From the NCBI RefSeq assembly GCF_011777505.1, contig NZ_JAATJT010000002.1, positions 62,001-126,000 of the forward strand: a stretch of 64,000 nt of DNA, written 5' to 3'. This document shows, in pieces, positions 27,609 to 38,168 of the stretch (position 1 is the stretch's first letter; each line of letters starts with the position of its first letter). Under the pieces are notes generated by a model, which did not search any database, was not told the DNA's origin, and saw only the letters and a list, made by a program, of their open reading frames with translations. This DNA comes from Gaetbulibacter sp. S0825. Its GTDB lineage: Bacteria; Bacteroidota; Bacteroidia; Flavobacteriales; Flavobacteriaceae. A program made the position numbers and the translations under genes.

Positions 27609-28898
27609 ATGCAACGCGATAAACAAATTTTTGAATTAATAGAAGCAGAAAAGGAACGCCAATTACACGGTATAGAATTAATAGCTTCAGAGAATTTTGT
27701 AAGCGAACAAGTAATGGAAGCTGCAGGATCTGTATTAACTAACAAATATGCTGAAGGATATCCTGGAAAACGCTATTACGGTGGCTGTGAAATTGTAGAT
27801 GAAGTCGAGCAATTAGCCATTGATAGAGCCAAAACCTTATTTGGTGCAGAATATGTAAATGTACAACCACATTCTGGAAGTCAAGCAAATACAGCTGTTT
27901 TTTTTGCATGCCTAAACCCAGGTGATAAAATATTAGGCTTTGACTTATCTCACGGAGGACATTTAACTCATGGCTCTCCTGTAAATTTTTCAGGTAAATT
28001 ATATAATCCTGTTTTTTATGGCGTAGACGAAGCTACTGGAGAATTGAATTATGATAAAATGGAAGCTATTGCAAAAGCAGAACAACCAAAATTGATTATT
28101 GCTGGAGCATCTGCGTATTCACGTGATATGGATTTTAAACGTTTTCGTGAAATCGCTGATAGCGTTGGAGCAATTTTAATGGCAGATATTTCACATCCAG
28201 CAGGATTGATTGCTAAAGGGATATTGAATGACCCTTTACCACATTGCCACGTTGTTACTACTACAACACACAAAACATTAAGAGGACCAAGAGGAGGGAT
28301 GATTATGATGGGAAAAGATTTTGAAAACCCATTTGGTCTAACGTTAAAATCAGGGAAACCAAAAATGATGTCATCATTGTTAAACTCCGCGGTTTTCCCA
28401 GGGAATCAAGGTGGTCCATTAGAACATATTATTGCTGCTAAAGCCATTGCATTTGGTGAAGCATTGACAGACGATTTTATGCATTATACTTTACAAGTAA
28501 AGAAGAATGCCGATGCTATGGCAAAAGCTTTAGTTGATAAGGATTATCATATTATTTCTAATGGAACAGATAACCATATGATGCTCATTGACCTTAGAAA
28601 TAAAAATATTACTGGAAAAGATGCAGAGCAAGCATTAGTAAAAGCTGATATCACAGTTAATAAGAATATGGTACCTTTTGACGATAAATCACCATTTGTA
28701 ACTTCTGGTATTAGAATTGGTACACCAGCGATTACCACTAGAGGTATGAAAGAAGAAGATATGGCGCCAATTGTGGAGTTAATTGACGAAGTAATTATGA
28801 ACTACGAAAACGAAGCTGTTTTAGAAGCTGTCAAAGAAAAAGTATTTGCTATGATGGCACATAGACCATTATTTGCTCAAAACGAATATCAAGCATAA
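27609..28898 (+). CDS. glyA: Serine hydroxymethyltransferase
   Basis: SHMT interconverts serine and glycine with tetrahydrofolate, feeding one-carbon metabolism. This 429-residue PLP enzyme has [13 protein letters not shown] at the N-terminus, the [12 protein letters not shown] region, and the PLP lysine K232 in [16 protein letters not shown]. Other conserved blocks are [15 protein letters not shown] and [14 protein letters not shown]. Length and motifs are all standard. It appears monocistronic: a -7 element lies upstream and a terminator follows 12 bases after the stop. Confidence 0.97.
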   Translation: MQRDKQIFELIEAEKERQLHGIELIASENFVSEQVMEAAGSVLTNKYAEGYPGKRYYGGCEIVDEVEQLAIDRAKTLFGAEYVNVQPHSGSQANTAVFFACLNPGDKILGFDLSHGGHLTHGSPVNFSGKLYNPVFYGVDEATGELNYDKMEAIAKAEQPKLIIAGASAYSRDMDFKRFREIADSVGAILMADISHPAGLIAKGILNDPLPHCHVVTTTTHKTLRGPRGGMIMMGKDFENPFGLTLKSGKPKMMSSLLNSAVFPGNQGGPLEHIIAAKAIAFGEALTDDFMHYTLQVKKNADAMAKALVDKDYHIISNGTDNHMMLIDLRNKNITGKDAEQALVKADITVNKNMVPFDDKSPFVTSGIRIGTPAITTRGMKEEDMAPIVELIDEVIMNYENEAVLEAVKEKVFAMMAHRPLFAQNEYQA

Positions 28899-28909
28899 TA
28901 AATAAAAAC

Positions 28910-28933
28910 GCCTGCAATCAGCAGGCTTTTTTT
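28910..28933. terminator. Rho-independent terminator after glyA
   Basis: The stem GCCTGC (28910-28915) with GCAGGC (28921-28926) has a 5-base loop and a T7 tail. An A run on the other side lets it also stop the minus-strand gene ending at 28937. Confidence 0.9.
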
Positions 28934-28936
28934 ATT

Positions 28937-29377
28937 CTATTTTTCTAAAGGACCTTCCCAAATTACTTGTTCAATCATCCATTTGTCACCACGCTTAGAG
29001 AGTAAAACATAGTCAATTCCCCAATATGCAGTAATTTTAGCCGATGCAATAGTATTGCCAATGTCTAAGATTTCTACTTTTTTTGGTGCATCGTCTGCAG
29101 CAAATTCTTTTTTGTCTTTTACGTTTTTGGCAAAGGCTAAGGCTTTTTCAAATGACATATGACCTACTTGTCTATAATTATCAGAGTCTTTGTCTTTCCA
29201 GAATCCAAATTTATTTAAACTAGGTTGTAAGCTTTCTTTAAGTTTAGCTGTGTCACCTTCATAAAATCCTTCTAGATAATTCATACAGGCTTTTTCTACA
29301 CCAGCTTTATTGGAGGTTTGTGCTTGGGATAAACTGAATGCTAATACACATAGCAATATTGTAATTGAACGTCTCAT
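28937..29377 (-). CDS. Exported lumazine-binding-like (NTF2-like) protein
   Basis: ATG at 29377 gives a signal peptide (VLAFSLSQAQ) and a mature domain of about 125 residues. It begins KACMNYLEGFYEGDTAKLKE and ends YVLLSKRGDKWMIEQVIWE. This pattern matches the putative lumazine-binding NTF2-like family common in Bacteroidota. Longer upstream readings of the frame exist but would place non-signal sequence before the signal peptide. It converges on glyA. A specific ligand or enzymatic role cannot be derived from the sequence. Confidence 0.8.
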   Translation of the reverse strand: MRRSITILLCVLAFSLSQAQTSNKAGVEKACMNYLEGFYEGDTAKLKESLQPSLNKFGFWKDKDSDNYRQVGHMSFEKALAFAKNVKDKKEFAADDAPKKVEILDIGNTIASAKITAYWGIDYVLLSKRGDKWMIEQVIWEGPLEK

Positions 29378-29456
29378 GAGTTTGTGTTTACTGTTTTTTT
29401 TGATTTTCAATGCCTTAAAGTAAATAAAAGCATGATATGTTATAGTTAAAAAGACG

Positions 29457-31049
29457 TTAATTGTCTTCAAACTCAACACTTTCGTAAGCCCCTAAATCTG
29501 GAGTGACACTTCTAGTAGTGTTTAGAATATCTGTTGATAAATTACCAAATACAATTCCAAAATTATCTACGGGAGAACCATTTGGAATTTTTAACTTGTT
29601 GTTATTTGGGTCTAGAAATCCTGGATCTTGATTAAAAATAACATTCTCGTATAATAAACTGTTATTAAAGTCGTACAAATCACCAGTAAAATTATTGTTT
29701 GAGTTATCGAATTTTATCAAACTATTGGTGAATTTAAAGTTGAAGTCATCAGCTGGGTCTCTGTCTAAAATCAACTCAGGGTTGTCATTTCCATAAACAA
29801 TGCAGTTCGTGAAGTTAGCTTCATCTAATGGATTTGTGAATACAGTATTGTCTTCATCAATGATGAAATTATTCAGTAACACCGACGGGAACTGTCTAAA
29901 GCTATTGTTCCAATAGTTAGCAAAGGTTGTATGTACAAAGTTATAGGATCCTCCGTAAGTGCCAGCAAATGATGATTGTCCACTATTGTTTACCACAACA
30001 TTTTCCCCATAAATAGAGGTGCCTCTACCTAAAATACCGAAATTACTGGAATTGTAAATTTGTGAATTTGTAAGTGTAAATTTTGTTGGGTCATCTTGAT
30101 TTCCATCACTTAAAACGCCTATAGTGCCGTTTTTTATAGTAGCATGATTAATAACATTATCTACACTATTGTTGAATAGCCAAATAGTTTGCCACTGTCC
30201 AGGAATATCAGCAAAAGCAGGTTCTAATCGGTCACCTTCAAAAATCACTTCACCTTCCATAAGTTCTTGATCTAAACTTGGTACACCATTAACTTTTAGC
30301 GATGCTCCATCGGTAATTAACAAGCCAGAGTTGGCATGAAAATGTACTCTTGCACCAGATTCAACAGTGAGTGTTTTGCCATCAGCAACTGCTGCATAAC
30401 CATAAATTACATAAGATTTCTCGTTGGTAAAAGTGAGTTCACTATCATCGAGAAAACGACCTTCAATTGTGGTTTCGTCCTCCATTCCATCACCATCTAC
30501 ATCAAAGGTGAGTGTTTCAGTTATATATTCGCCTTCAGAATTTAAAAAACGTTGCGGATAAATAAAATTGGCATCTTTTACAAGGGTTACCAATTCTACT
30601 TTTTGAAGGTTATCTCCAGAATCAAACTCAATAGCATCTGTATATAAAAATTGTGTTTGTGAAGCCGCTAAGTCTTGGATATCTATAGTAGTTTCAATAA
30701 AAATATACATACTGTCTTTTGCCAACATTTCAATATTTTCGAACACTTTACCAATAGCTTGGTTAGAACCTCCTTCAAGACCAGTAGTGCCATCAATAGT
30801 CATTCGGTAGTAAGAATTATAACCCTCACTGAGTTTTATTGACGGAATTATAATATCATCATTACTATTATTATAAACTTTTAAGTTGTAAGTACTTGAG
30901 CCAATATTGGTAAAAACAGTATCTAGATATACGGTGTCTTTTGAGAATTCTAGTGAGCCAGTACTTGCAGAAAATTCAAAATCTTTACGACAGGAACTCC
31001 AAAAAACGAGAATGGTTAGGCTAAGTATAAAATAAGATAGACGCTTCAT
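29457..31049 (-). CDS. Lipoprotein with right-handed beta-helix-like repeats
   Basis: ATG at 31049 gives a lipobox signal (VFWSSC), so the 530-residue product is a predicted surface or periplasmic lipoprotein. The first 150 residues are beta-rich (LEFSKDTVYLDTVFTNIGS). From about residue 250 there are short strand/turn repeats typical of a parallel beta-helix, for example NHATIKNGTIGVLSDG, LTNSQIYNSSNFGILGRG and NFTNCIVYGND. Acidic Asp/Asn-rich turns are common. Such proteins often bind or modify polysaccharides, but no lyase residues can be identified. It is upstream of the NTF2-like gene on the same strand, with 79 bases between them. Confidence 0.8.
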   Translation of the reverse strand: MKRLSYFILSLTILVFWSSCRKDFEFSASTGSLEFSKDTVYLDTVFTNIGSSTYNLKVYNNSNDDIIIPSIKLSEGYNSYYRMTIDGTTGLEGGSNQAIGKVFENIEMLAKDSMYIFIETTIDIQDLAASQTQFLYTDAIEFDSGDNLQKVELVTLVKDANFIYPQRFLNSEGEYITETLTFDVDGDGMEDETTIEGRFLDDSELTFTNEKSYVIYGYAAVADGKTLTVESGARVHFHANSGLLITDGASLKVNGVPSLDQELMEGEVIFEGDRLEPAFADIPGQWQTIWLFNNSVDNVINHATIKNGTIGVLSDGNQDDPTKFTLTNSQIYNSSNFGILGRGTSIYGENVVVNNSGQSSFAGTYGGSYNFVHTTFANYWNNSFRQFPSVLLNNFIIDEDNTVFTNPLDEANFTNCIVYGNDNPELILDRDPADDFNFKFTNSLIKFDNSNNNFTGDLYDFNNSLLYENVIFNQDPGFLDPNNNKLKIPNGSPVDNFGIVFGNLSTDILNTTRSVTPDLGAYESVEFEDN

Positions 31050-31147
31050 GTTGTAAAAGTAAACTTTCAAACTATTTAATTCCAATTTTTGAGTTTAAAA
31101 AATAGTAGATAATTAAAAATATAACTTTTGATTCTATGAATTAGTAT

Positions 31148-31531
31148 TTATTCGAATAAATCGGCTATTTCTTCAGTAATCCGAGTTGGACGATTTGTTG
31201 AAGTACTCAACAAACACCAAACAGTTTCCGCCTTCACAAGTAATGTAGTGTCCTTGTACATTTCTACAATACGAGTGGAAGTAACACCTTTAGATTTAGT
31301 GACATACGTTTTAATTAAAATCAGGTCATTTAAAAATGCTGGAGACTTATATTCTATAAAATGATTTACAACAACCCAAAAGAAAGAGTCTTTAATGTCT
31401 TGTGTTACATTTTTTTCCCAATGTGCTTTAGCAATATCTTGAATCCATTGTACATAACGTACATTGTTTACATGATTGAGTTCGTCTAAATCGTCTTTAG
31501 TAATTTTAATGCGTTGTTCATAAACCTGCAT
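31148..31531 (-). CDS. Hotdog-fold acyl-CoA thioesterase
   Basis: The 127-residue protein has the 4-hydroxybenzoyl-CoA thioesterase-like hotdog fold: YEQRIKITKDDLDELNHVNNVRYVQWIQDI, where the conserved D/N-H-x-N-N region lies. HFIEYKSPAFLNDLILIKTYV and the SKGVTSTRIVEMY strand follow. The family hydrolyses acyl-CoA or acyl-ACP thioesters in the cytoplasm. The chain length is not readable. It follows the glutamine cyclotransferase gene by five bases, so the two are probably co-transcribed although not obviously linked in function. Confidence 0.87.
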   Translation of the reverse strand: MQVYEQRIKITKDDLDELNHVNNVRYVQWIQDIAKAHWEKNVTQDIKDSFFWVVVNHFIEYKSPAFLNDLILIKTYVTKSKGVTSTRIVEMYKDTTLLVKAETVWCLLSTSTNRPTRITEEIADLFE

Positions 31532-31536
31532 ACAGT

Positions 31537-32571
31537 TTAGTTTTCAACAATTTCTATTTCAAAAAGTTTGTCCCAGTGTTTTCCTGTTACAAATATTGTT
31601 TTAGTATCTGGATTGTAGGCGATGCCATTTAAAACATCTAATGTTGGATGTTGCTTTACTTTTTTCTTTAATGATGAAAAGTTAAGCAAACCTTCTACGG
31701 CACCATTTTTAGGGTTAATTATAGCAACACCATCGTTTTGATAACTATTAGAATATATTTTGCCGTTAATCCATTCTAGTTCATTCAAATTTTCAACTTT
31801 TCCCTTGTTTCTATATACTTGAATATGGTCTTTTTCAACTAGAGTTTCTGGGTCTAAAATCCAAATATTTTCTGTACCATCACTTTTATAAAGTACTTTT
31901 CCATCATTGCAAAGCCCCCAGCCTTCTTTACTTTTTCCGTATTTAAAATTGCTCTTTTTCTCAAAAGTATTGACGTCATATACGAATCCAATACCACTTT
32001 GCCAAGTGAGCTGATAGATGTTATTATTTAAAATGGTAAGTCCTTCTCCGAAATATTCTTTTGCTAAATCAATATTTTCAAGCACTTCGCCCGTTTTGTA
32101 ATTTACCTTTCTAAGCTTAGATTTTCCTAGTTGACCAGTACTTTCGTAAAGCTCTCCATTATAAAACTCCAGTCCCTGAGTATAAGAAGTAATATCGTGT
32201 GGATATTCGTTAATAATGTTGAAGGTATAGATTTTTGGAGCTTCACTGCTTAAAATAATAATATTGGTTGAAACAGTTTCATTTTTATCATTATAATAAA
32301 CCGTTGCTTCAATAACCTGCTTTCCTAGTTTACTTCCGCTTAAATCTAGATTATTTTTAATTTTTTGATTGTTCATTTTGTAAACTACAGAATCAATTGC
32401 GTAATTCTTTGAGTTTTTAATGGATAGTGTTAAAGTTTCGCTATTAGAAATAGCGTTTTTAGTAGTATTGGTTTCGATTGAAAAGTTCTTCGATTTTTTT
32501 TCAGAATTACTACCACATGCAATCATTAATAGTGGTAATACTATGATAGTAAGAATTTTAAGGCAACGCAT
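31537..32571 (-). CDS. Glutaminyl-peptide cyclotransferase (lipoprotein)
   Basis: The C-terminal two thirds match the plant/bacterial-type glutamine cyclotransferase, a five-bladed beta propeller that converts N-terminal glutamine to pyroglutamate. Diagnostic segments are YPHDITSYTQGLEFYNGELYES, GLTILNNNIYQLTWQSG, KEGWGLCNDGKVLYKSDGT, LNELEWINGKIYSN and LNGIAYNPDTKTIFVTGKHW. ATG at 32571 gives a signal peptide with lipobox (LLMIAC). An extra N-terminal Ig-like stretch of about 100 residues precedes the propeller. The in-frame TTG at 32595 is less convincing as a start. Confidence 0.92.
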   Translation of the reverse strand: MRCLKILTIIVLPLLMIACGSNSEKKSKNFSIETNTTKNAISNSETLTLSIKNSKNYAIDSVVYKMNNQKIKNNLDLSGSKLGKQVIEATVYYNDKNETVSTNIIILSSEAPKIYTFNIINEYPHDITSYTQGLEFYNGELYESTGQLGKSKLRKVNYKTGEVLENIDLAKEYFGEGLTILNNNIYQLTWQSGIGFVYDVNTFEKKSNFKYGKSKEGWGLCNDGKVLYKSDGTENIWILDPETLVEKDHIQVYRNKGKVENLNELEWINGKIYSNSYQNDGVAIINPKNGAVEGLLNFSSLKKKVKQHPTLDVLNGIAYNPDTKTIFVTGKHWDKLFEIEIVEN

Positions 32572-32625
32572 AGTTTTTGTTGAATTTTTTAGCAATTTAT
32601 TTATTTAAATTCAGTAAAAAAAATC

Positions 32626-32656
32626 ATTGCGCAACTATTAAAAGATTGTATCTTTG
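32626..32656 (+). promoter_or_regulatory. Bacteroidota promoter of the SRP RNA gene
   Basis: A -33-like ATTGC (32626-32630) is followed after 18 bases by a perfect -7 TATCTTTG (32649-32656). The predicted transcription start falls about five bases later, exactly at the first base-paired part of the SRP RNA. Confidence 0.75.
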
Positions 32657-32660
32657 CACG

Positions 32661-32762
32661 AGGCAAGTCCTACACAACCAGCTCCTGTTGAATCCTCCAG
32701 GGCGGGAACGCAGCAAAGGTAAATGGTCGTAGCGGTGTGATGTAGGTAGCTTGCCTTTTTTT
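32661..32762 (+). ncRNA. ffs: Signal recognition particle RNA (small bacterial 4.5S type)
   Basis: The RNA is about 100 bases. The ends pair as GGCAAG (32662-32667) with CTTGCC (32750-32755), followed by a T run. The apical SRP domain is recognised by the conserved CAGGGCGGGAACGCAGCAA region with its GGAA tetraloop and the asymmetric internal loop that binds Ffh. With Ffh and FtsY it targets nascent membrane and secretory proteins. A consensus promoter lies directly upstream. It has no Alu domain, as expected for Gram-negative bacteria. Confidence 0.93.
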
Positions 32763-32778
32763 GTGCCATAAAGTTTCT

Positions 32779-32786
32779 TACTTTTG
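32779..32786 (+). promoter_or_regulatory. -7 promoter element (TACTTTTG) of the SDR gene
   Basis: TACTTTTG fits TAnnTTTG and lies 23 bases before the ATG at 32810. The nearest upstream TTTG (32760-32763) is closer than usual for a -33 element. Confidence 0.5.
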
Positions 32787-32809
32787 GTTGAATTAATCTT
32801 AAAAATTTT

Positions 32810-33613
32810 ATGTCTAAAGTTGTTTTAATTACTGGAGGCTCCTCTGGAATAGGAAAATCTGTTGGAGAGTTTCTAAAAGGCAAAGGTTTTACTGTTTATG
32901 GTACTAGTAGAAATCCGCAAAATTATCCTGATAGTCAATTTCCAATTATTGCTTTAGACGTAACCGATAGTGATACTATTTTTAAATGCATTCAAGAAGT
33001 AATAAGTGAAGAAGGAAAAATTGATGTCCTTATCAATAATGCTGGAGCAGGAATAACTGGTCCCATAGAAGAAATTCCAGAAGCGGAAATCAAGCGAAAT
33101 TTCGACACTAACTTTTTTGGACCAATAAATGTCATTAAAGCCGTATTGCCACAAATGCGTGCACAGAATTCGGGACTTATAATAAATGTAACATCTATAG
33201 CTGGTTATATGGGATTGCCTTACAGAGGCGTTTATAGTGCAAGTAAAGGTGCTTTGGAGCTTATTACTGAAGCCTTCAGAATGGAAATTAAGGGTTTTAA
33301 TATAAACATGACCAATGTCGCTCCAGGAGATTTCGCGACTAATATTGCTGCTGGACGATATCATGCGCCAGTAAATAGTAGTTCTCCTTATAAAGAATCT
33401 TATGGAAATACTTTAAAACTAATGGATGAGCATGTAGATAGTGGTCAAGACCCTTTATTAATGGCTAAAGCTATATTTAAAGTGATTAACTCTAAAAATC
33501 CTAAAGCACATTATAAAGTAGGAGAGTTTATGCAAAAATTCTCCATTGTATTAAAACGCATTCTTCCTGATAAGGTTTATGAAAAATTGTTGATGAATCA
33601 TTATAAGTTATAG
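32810..33613 (+). CDS. Short-chain dehydrogenase/reductase (SDR) family protein
   Basis: This 267-residue classical SDR has the cofactor motif TGGSSGIG at residues 8-15, NNAG in DVLINNAGAG, the catalytic serine in NVTSIAGYMG, and YxxxK in VYSASKGAL. The PG motif is in NVAPGDFATN. The family reduces or oxidises a wide range of alcohols and ketones with NAD(P)H. The substrate is not determined. The protein lacks a signal peptide, so it is cytoplasmic. It lies just after the SRP RNA and has its own -7 element. Confidence 0.9.
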   Translation: MSKVVLITGGSSGIGKSVGEFLKGKGFTVYGTSRNPQNYPDSQFPIIALDVTDSDTIFKCIQEVISEEGKIDVLINNAGAGITGPIEEIPEAEIKRNFDTNFFGPINVIKAVLPQMRAQNSGLIINVTSIAGYMGLPYRGVYSASKGALELITEAFRMEIKGFNINMTNVAPGDFATNIAAGRYHAPVNSSSPYKESYGNTLKLMDEHVDSGQDPLLMAKAIFKVINSKNPKAHYKVGEFMQKFSIVLKRILPDKVYEKLLMNHYKL

Positions 33614-33718
33614 CATTTAAAAGTTGTTAATATGTTTTAATTAAAAAATAATTAGAAGCCTACCTAATATTGTAAATTCGCATCGAAATTTAACACAACT
33701 AAAACTACGTTTACAAAC

Positions 33719-34372
33719 ATGAAATTTTTTATTGATACAGCTAATTTAAGTCAGATAAAAGAAGCTCAAGACCTTGGTGTACTTGATGGTGTAACAACAA
33801 ATCCATCATTAATGGCCAAAGAAGGTATTACAGGTCACGATAACATTTTAAAGCATTATGTAGATATCTGCAATATTGTTGATGGCGATGTAAGTGCTGA
33901 GGTGATTTCTACAGATTTTGAAGGGATGGTGAGAGAAGGAGAGGCTTTAGCAGAATTACACGACCAAATAGTTATTAAATTACCAATGATTAAAGATGGT
34001 ATTAAGGCTTGCAAATATTTTTCGGAAAGAGGCATAAAAACTAATGTGACTCTAGTCTTTTCTCCTGGACAAGCATTGTTAGCTGCAAAGGCAGGAGCAA
34101 CGTATGTGTCACCTTTTATTGGAAGGTTGGATGATATTTCTACAGATGGTTTAAACCTTATAGGAGAAATTAGACACATATACGATAACTATGCTTTCGA
34201 AACGCAAATTTTAGCTGCATCTGTTCGTCATACAATGCACGTTATTGATTGCGCTAAACTTGGAGCAGATGTTATGACAGGACCTTTAAGTTCAATTGAA
34301 GGCTTATTAAAACATCCTTTAACAGATATTGGTCTAGCTAAGTTTTTAGAAGATTATAAGAAAGGAAATTAA
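33719..34372 (+). CDS. Transaldolase / fructose-6-phosphate aldolase family (FSA/TalC type)
   Basis: The 217-residue protein belongs to the short transaldolase subfamily. It has [28 protein letters not shown], the Schiff-base lysine K87 in [39 protein letters not shown], and [12 protein letters not shown]. In this subfamily, members called fructose-6-phosphate aldolase and true transaldolases have very similar sequences. The active-site lysine alone does not decide between them. In Bacteroidota these genes usually supply transaldolase for the pentose phosphate pathway. A terminator follows the stop. Confidence 0.9.
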   Translation: MKFFIDTANLSQIKEAQDLGVLDGVTTNPSLMAKEGITGHDNILKHYVDICNIVDGDVSAEVISTDFEGMVREGEALAELHDQIVIKLPMIKDGIKACKYFSERGIKTNVTLVFSPGQALLAAKAGATYVSPFIGRLDDISTDGLNLIGEIRHIYDNYAFETQILAASVRHTMHVIDCAKLGADVMTGPLSSIEGLLKHPLTDIGLAKFLEDYKKGN

Positions 34373-34396
34373 AATTCTACAATTATATAGATAATA

Positions 34397-34428
34397 AAAA
34401 AAAGCTACTTAGAAGTAGCTTTTTTTAT
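34397..34428. terminator. Bidirectional terminator after the transaldolase gene
   Basis: The stem AGCTACT (34403-34409) with AGTAGCT (34414-34420) is flanked by an A8 run and a T7 run. It serves the transaldolase gene and, on the minus strand, the lipoprotein whose stop overlaps its end. Confidence 0.88.
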
Positions 34429-35834
34429 TTTATCTCATCAAGTAAATCCTTAAAGTCACTTTTGAATAAATTAGCGTTAGAAGTGATAACATTATCTTTT
34501 CTATCAACAACAATCACTTTATTAATATATTGAATGGCTAATAATTTTTTGGCGATTTCAGGATTTCTAAATCGATATTCATTAGTGATATTAATATTGT
34601 TTTGTTTTAATAAGCGTTTCCAATTAGATTCATTATTAGAGTTTATATTTATGGATATGAAGTCAATATTAGGATATAGTTTTTTTAACTCTTTAACTTT
34701 GGCATGACTATTTTCAAAATGGTATTTATTAATACTACTCCAAAAATATAGAACTGTTGGTCTTTTGGTAATACTATTAAGTGTTGTAGCCTCATTTTTA
34801 AAGTTTAAAACCTCAACCTCAGGAAGCTTGTTTCCAGGACGCAACCTATTGAGTGTTTTGTATAGATTAGTTATATATACTTCATTTTGCCCGCTTGTGT
34901 TTTTCTTTAAAAAGGAATTATACATTGCTTCGGAATCCTCAAAAGATTTCGAATAATTTAAAAAATTCCTAGTTGGAAATTTTAAAAGAATGTTTTTCAT
35001 CACTTCGCTTTCAACCATATCGTCAATTAATTCAAGCTTATTTAAGTGATATTTTATGTTAGTTCTTACTAATTTTTCTTCATTATTATCTTTAAAATAC
35101 TTTTCCATGGCTAGATTGTTAAAATGTGGGAAAAGGAAATTAAAATATGGAAAAAACTCTTTTAGTTCTTCTTGATTATAATCAATATCATTTCTAAAAT
35201 TAAAATACCCATCAGGAAGAGAGTCTAGAGGAAGAGGTTTGTTTGTACCAAAATATCTGTAAGGATAAATTTCTTTATCTCTATAATAACTGTAATCAAT
35301 ACCAGTTTGAGCAACATTAATAAAATAATCTGTTGGTTGGTATTTCTCTTTAAACGCATTTAGAGCTAGATATTTTTCTTCTTTAATAGAATCTAGTTTT
35401 GTAAGAAATATTTCTGGATTTAATTTTGATGATTGATAAACGAAATGTTCTTCTTTATCAAGTTTCAAAAACATATTTATTAAATAGTTGTTTTTCTTCG
35501 AGCCTTGACCAGAAAACACTAAAGATTCATCAAAATCAAGTGTGTTTAGCCTAATCATAATACTATCGTTTGGCTCAATAATTACTATTTGATATTCTCC
35601 ACCATGATAAAAAGAATGTAGTCCAGGATCGAGTGTTTCTATTTGATAGGAAAAGCGATTGTTTTTGTCTAAGTATAGTGTGTCGATAGGAGAAGCATCT
35701 CTTAAAAGCGTGACAAAGTCATTATTAGGATTAATTATTTCACCACCAATAAAGGCTTGCCCACAAGTATTTTCATTGTTGTTGCAGCTCAAAAGCGTAG
35801 TAATGACTAGTAAAAGGACAATTAGTTGCTTCAT
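34425..35834 (-). CDS. Thioredoxin-like (TlpA-type) lipoprotein lacking CxxC
   Basis: ATG at 35834 gives a signal peptide with lipobox (TTLLSC). Residues 1-330 form a DUF4369-like beta domain and helices common in Bacteroidota TlpA relatives. The C-terminal 140 residues have a thioredoxin-like fold: PTVLYFWSSINKYHFENSHAK. Where CxxC is expected the motif reads WSSINKY, so no redox-active cysteine pair is present. The protein may therefore bind or chaperone rather than exchange disulfides. It is divergent from the ABC-F gene and has a -7 element of its own. Confidence 0.78.
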   Translation of the reverse strand: MKQLIVLLLVITTLLSCNNNENTCGQAFIGGEIINPNNDFVTLLRDASPIDTLYLDKNNRFSYQIETLDPGLHSFYHGGEYQIVIIEPNDSIMIRLNTLDFDESLVFSGQGSKKNNYLINMFLKLDKEEHFVYQSSKLNPEIFLTKLDSIKEEKYLALNAFKEKYQPTDYFINVAQTGIDYSYYRDKEIYPYRYFGTNKPLPLDSLPDGYFNFRNDIDYNQEELKEFFPYFNFLFPHFNNLAMEKYFKDNNEEKLVRTNIKYHLNKLELIDDMVESEVMKNILLKFPTRNFLNYSKSFEDSEAMYNSFLKKNTSGQNEVYITNLYKTLNRLRPGNKLPEVEVLNFKNEATTLNSITKRPTVLYFWSSINKYHFENSHAKVKELKKLYPNIDFISININSNNESNWKRLLKQNNINITNEYRFRNPEIAKKLLAIQYINKVIVVDRKDNVITSNANLFKSDFKDLLDEIK

Positions 35835-35878
35835 AGTAAACATGCAATCTCAATCGAGATATTTTGCTTATTTCATTG

Positions 35879-35886
35879 CAAAAGTA
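35879..35886 (-). promoter_or_regulatory. -7 promoter element (TACTTTTG, minus strand) of the TlpA-like gene
   Basis: The complement reads TACTTTTG, matching TAnnTTTG, 45 bases upstream of the start at 35834. Confidence 0.45.
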
Positions 35887-35946
35887 TGTCTTGCATACTA
35901 AAAGTGATGTTAAGGCGTTGTTAAAAGTTATTATCATTGCCATTTA

Positions 35947-35978
35947 ATTGCTTGAATGGTTTGATTTTTCTACTTTTG
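35947..35978 (+). promoter_or_regulatory. Promoter of the ABC-F gene with long leader
   Basis: A -33-like ATTG (35947-35950) and a -7 TACTTTTG (35971-35978) are separated by 20 bases. The transcript would start near 35985, leaving a leader of about 105 bases before the ATG at 36091. Confidence 0.5.
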
Positions 35979-35990
35979 CGCCAAACTTAC

Positions 35991-36050
35991 AAGGTGCTTT
36001 ATGTCAAGGAGTAAAACGCTTTAATTTATTGGTTTGTAAAGACCTTTTTT
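35991..36050 (+). promoter_or_regulatory. Possible leader attenuator with short uORF upstream of ABC-F gene
   Basis: AAGGT-G-CTTT (35991-36000) can pair with AAAG-ACCTT (36038-36046), one base bulged, and the 3' arm runs into six Ts (36045-36050). The loop contains an eight-codon frame at 36001-36024 (ATG to TAA, encoding MSRSKTL). Ribosome position on this frame could affect folding. Attenuation is known for some ABC-F genes; its operation here is inference. Confidence 0.3.
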
Positions 36051-36087
36051 AACGATTAATAATCATCTGAGTAAATATAAAAATTAA

Positions 36088-37716
<1,629 letters not shown>

Positions 37717-37738
37717 TAAAAGACGTAATTTAAAATAT

Positions 37739-37773
37739 AAAAGAGCCAAAAATCTTAGATTTTTGGCTCTTTT
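37739..37773. terminator. Bidirectional terminator after the ABC-F gene
   Basis: A perfect 16-base stem (37739-37754 with 37758-37773) with loop TTA. It separates the ABC-F gene from the convergent DUF2007 gene. Confidence 0.92.
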
Positions 37774-37814
37774 ATATAAACAACTGTTAACTGTTACTGT
37801 TGACTAAAAACTAA

Positions 37815-38045
37815 TTAAGCCTCCATTCCAGATAACGCAGCTTGAACGACAGGAACAGCTTTGTCTAATTCATCTTTATGTACATATACTTCTTGAAGTA
37901 AGTGACCACCGTAAATTTTTGGATCAAGACCTGATTCATTTTGCTCTTTAATAACTGGTGAAATACCTACCTCCTCCAGTTTTGATGTTATCAACTGCAC
38001 AATTATCATGCTTCCTGTATATATTCTCGTATAATTTGATTCCAT
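37815..38045 (-). CDS. DUF2007 domain protein
   Basis: The 76-residue protein is one small domain: IYTGSMIIVQLITSKLEEVGI, then PKIYGGHLLQEVYVHKDELDKA. This is the DUF2007 (putative signal-transducing) pattern, which resembles a GlnB-like small alpha/beta fold. Such proteins are common in Flavobacteria, but their role is not established. No signal peptide or membrane helix is seen. A perfect 15-base palindrome lies 20-34 bases upstream of its start. Confidence 0.88.
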   Translation of the reverse strand: MESNYTRIYTGSMIIVQLITSKLEEVGISPVIKEQNESGLDPKIYGGHLLQEVYVHKDELDKAVPVVQAALSGMEA

Positions 38046-38064
38046 ATAAATAAGTTTAAGATGT

Positions 38065-38079
38065 GTATCTTAAAGATAC
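38065..38079. promoter_or_regulatory. 15-base palindrome upstream of the DUF2007 gene
   Basis: GTATCTT-A-AAGATAC is a perfect inverted repeat around one central base. On the minus strand its core TATCTTTA also resembles a -7 element (one mismatch to TAnnTTTG). It may be an operator overlapping the promoter of the gene at 37815-38045. Confidence 0.35.
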
Positions 38080-38168
38080 AAAAAAACAAATCAATTTGCT
38101 TATTTTTAGGACGATAAAAGTGACTAATTCTTACAGAAATTAATAATTAATTTTTTAAAACAATTTTA

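Noticed and set aside
31146-31159. Palindrome TTTATTCGAATAAA at the end of the thioesterase gene
   Set aside because: It is an AT-rich palindrome inside the coding end. It has no T run after it and no second copy, so it is probably chance.
32638-32883. Minus-strand open frame over the SRP RNA
   Set aside because: The region is explained by the SRP RNA fold and promoter on the plus strand. The frame has no start context or domain.
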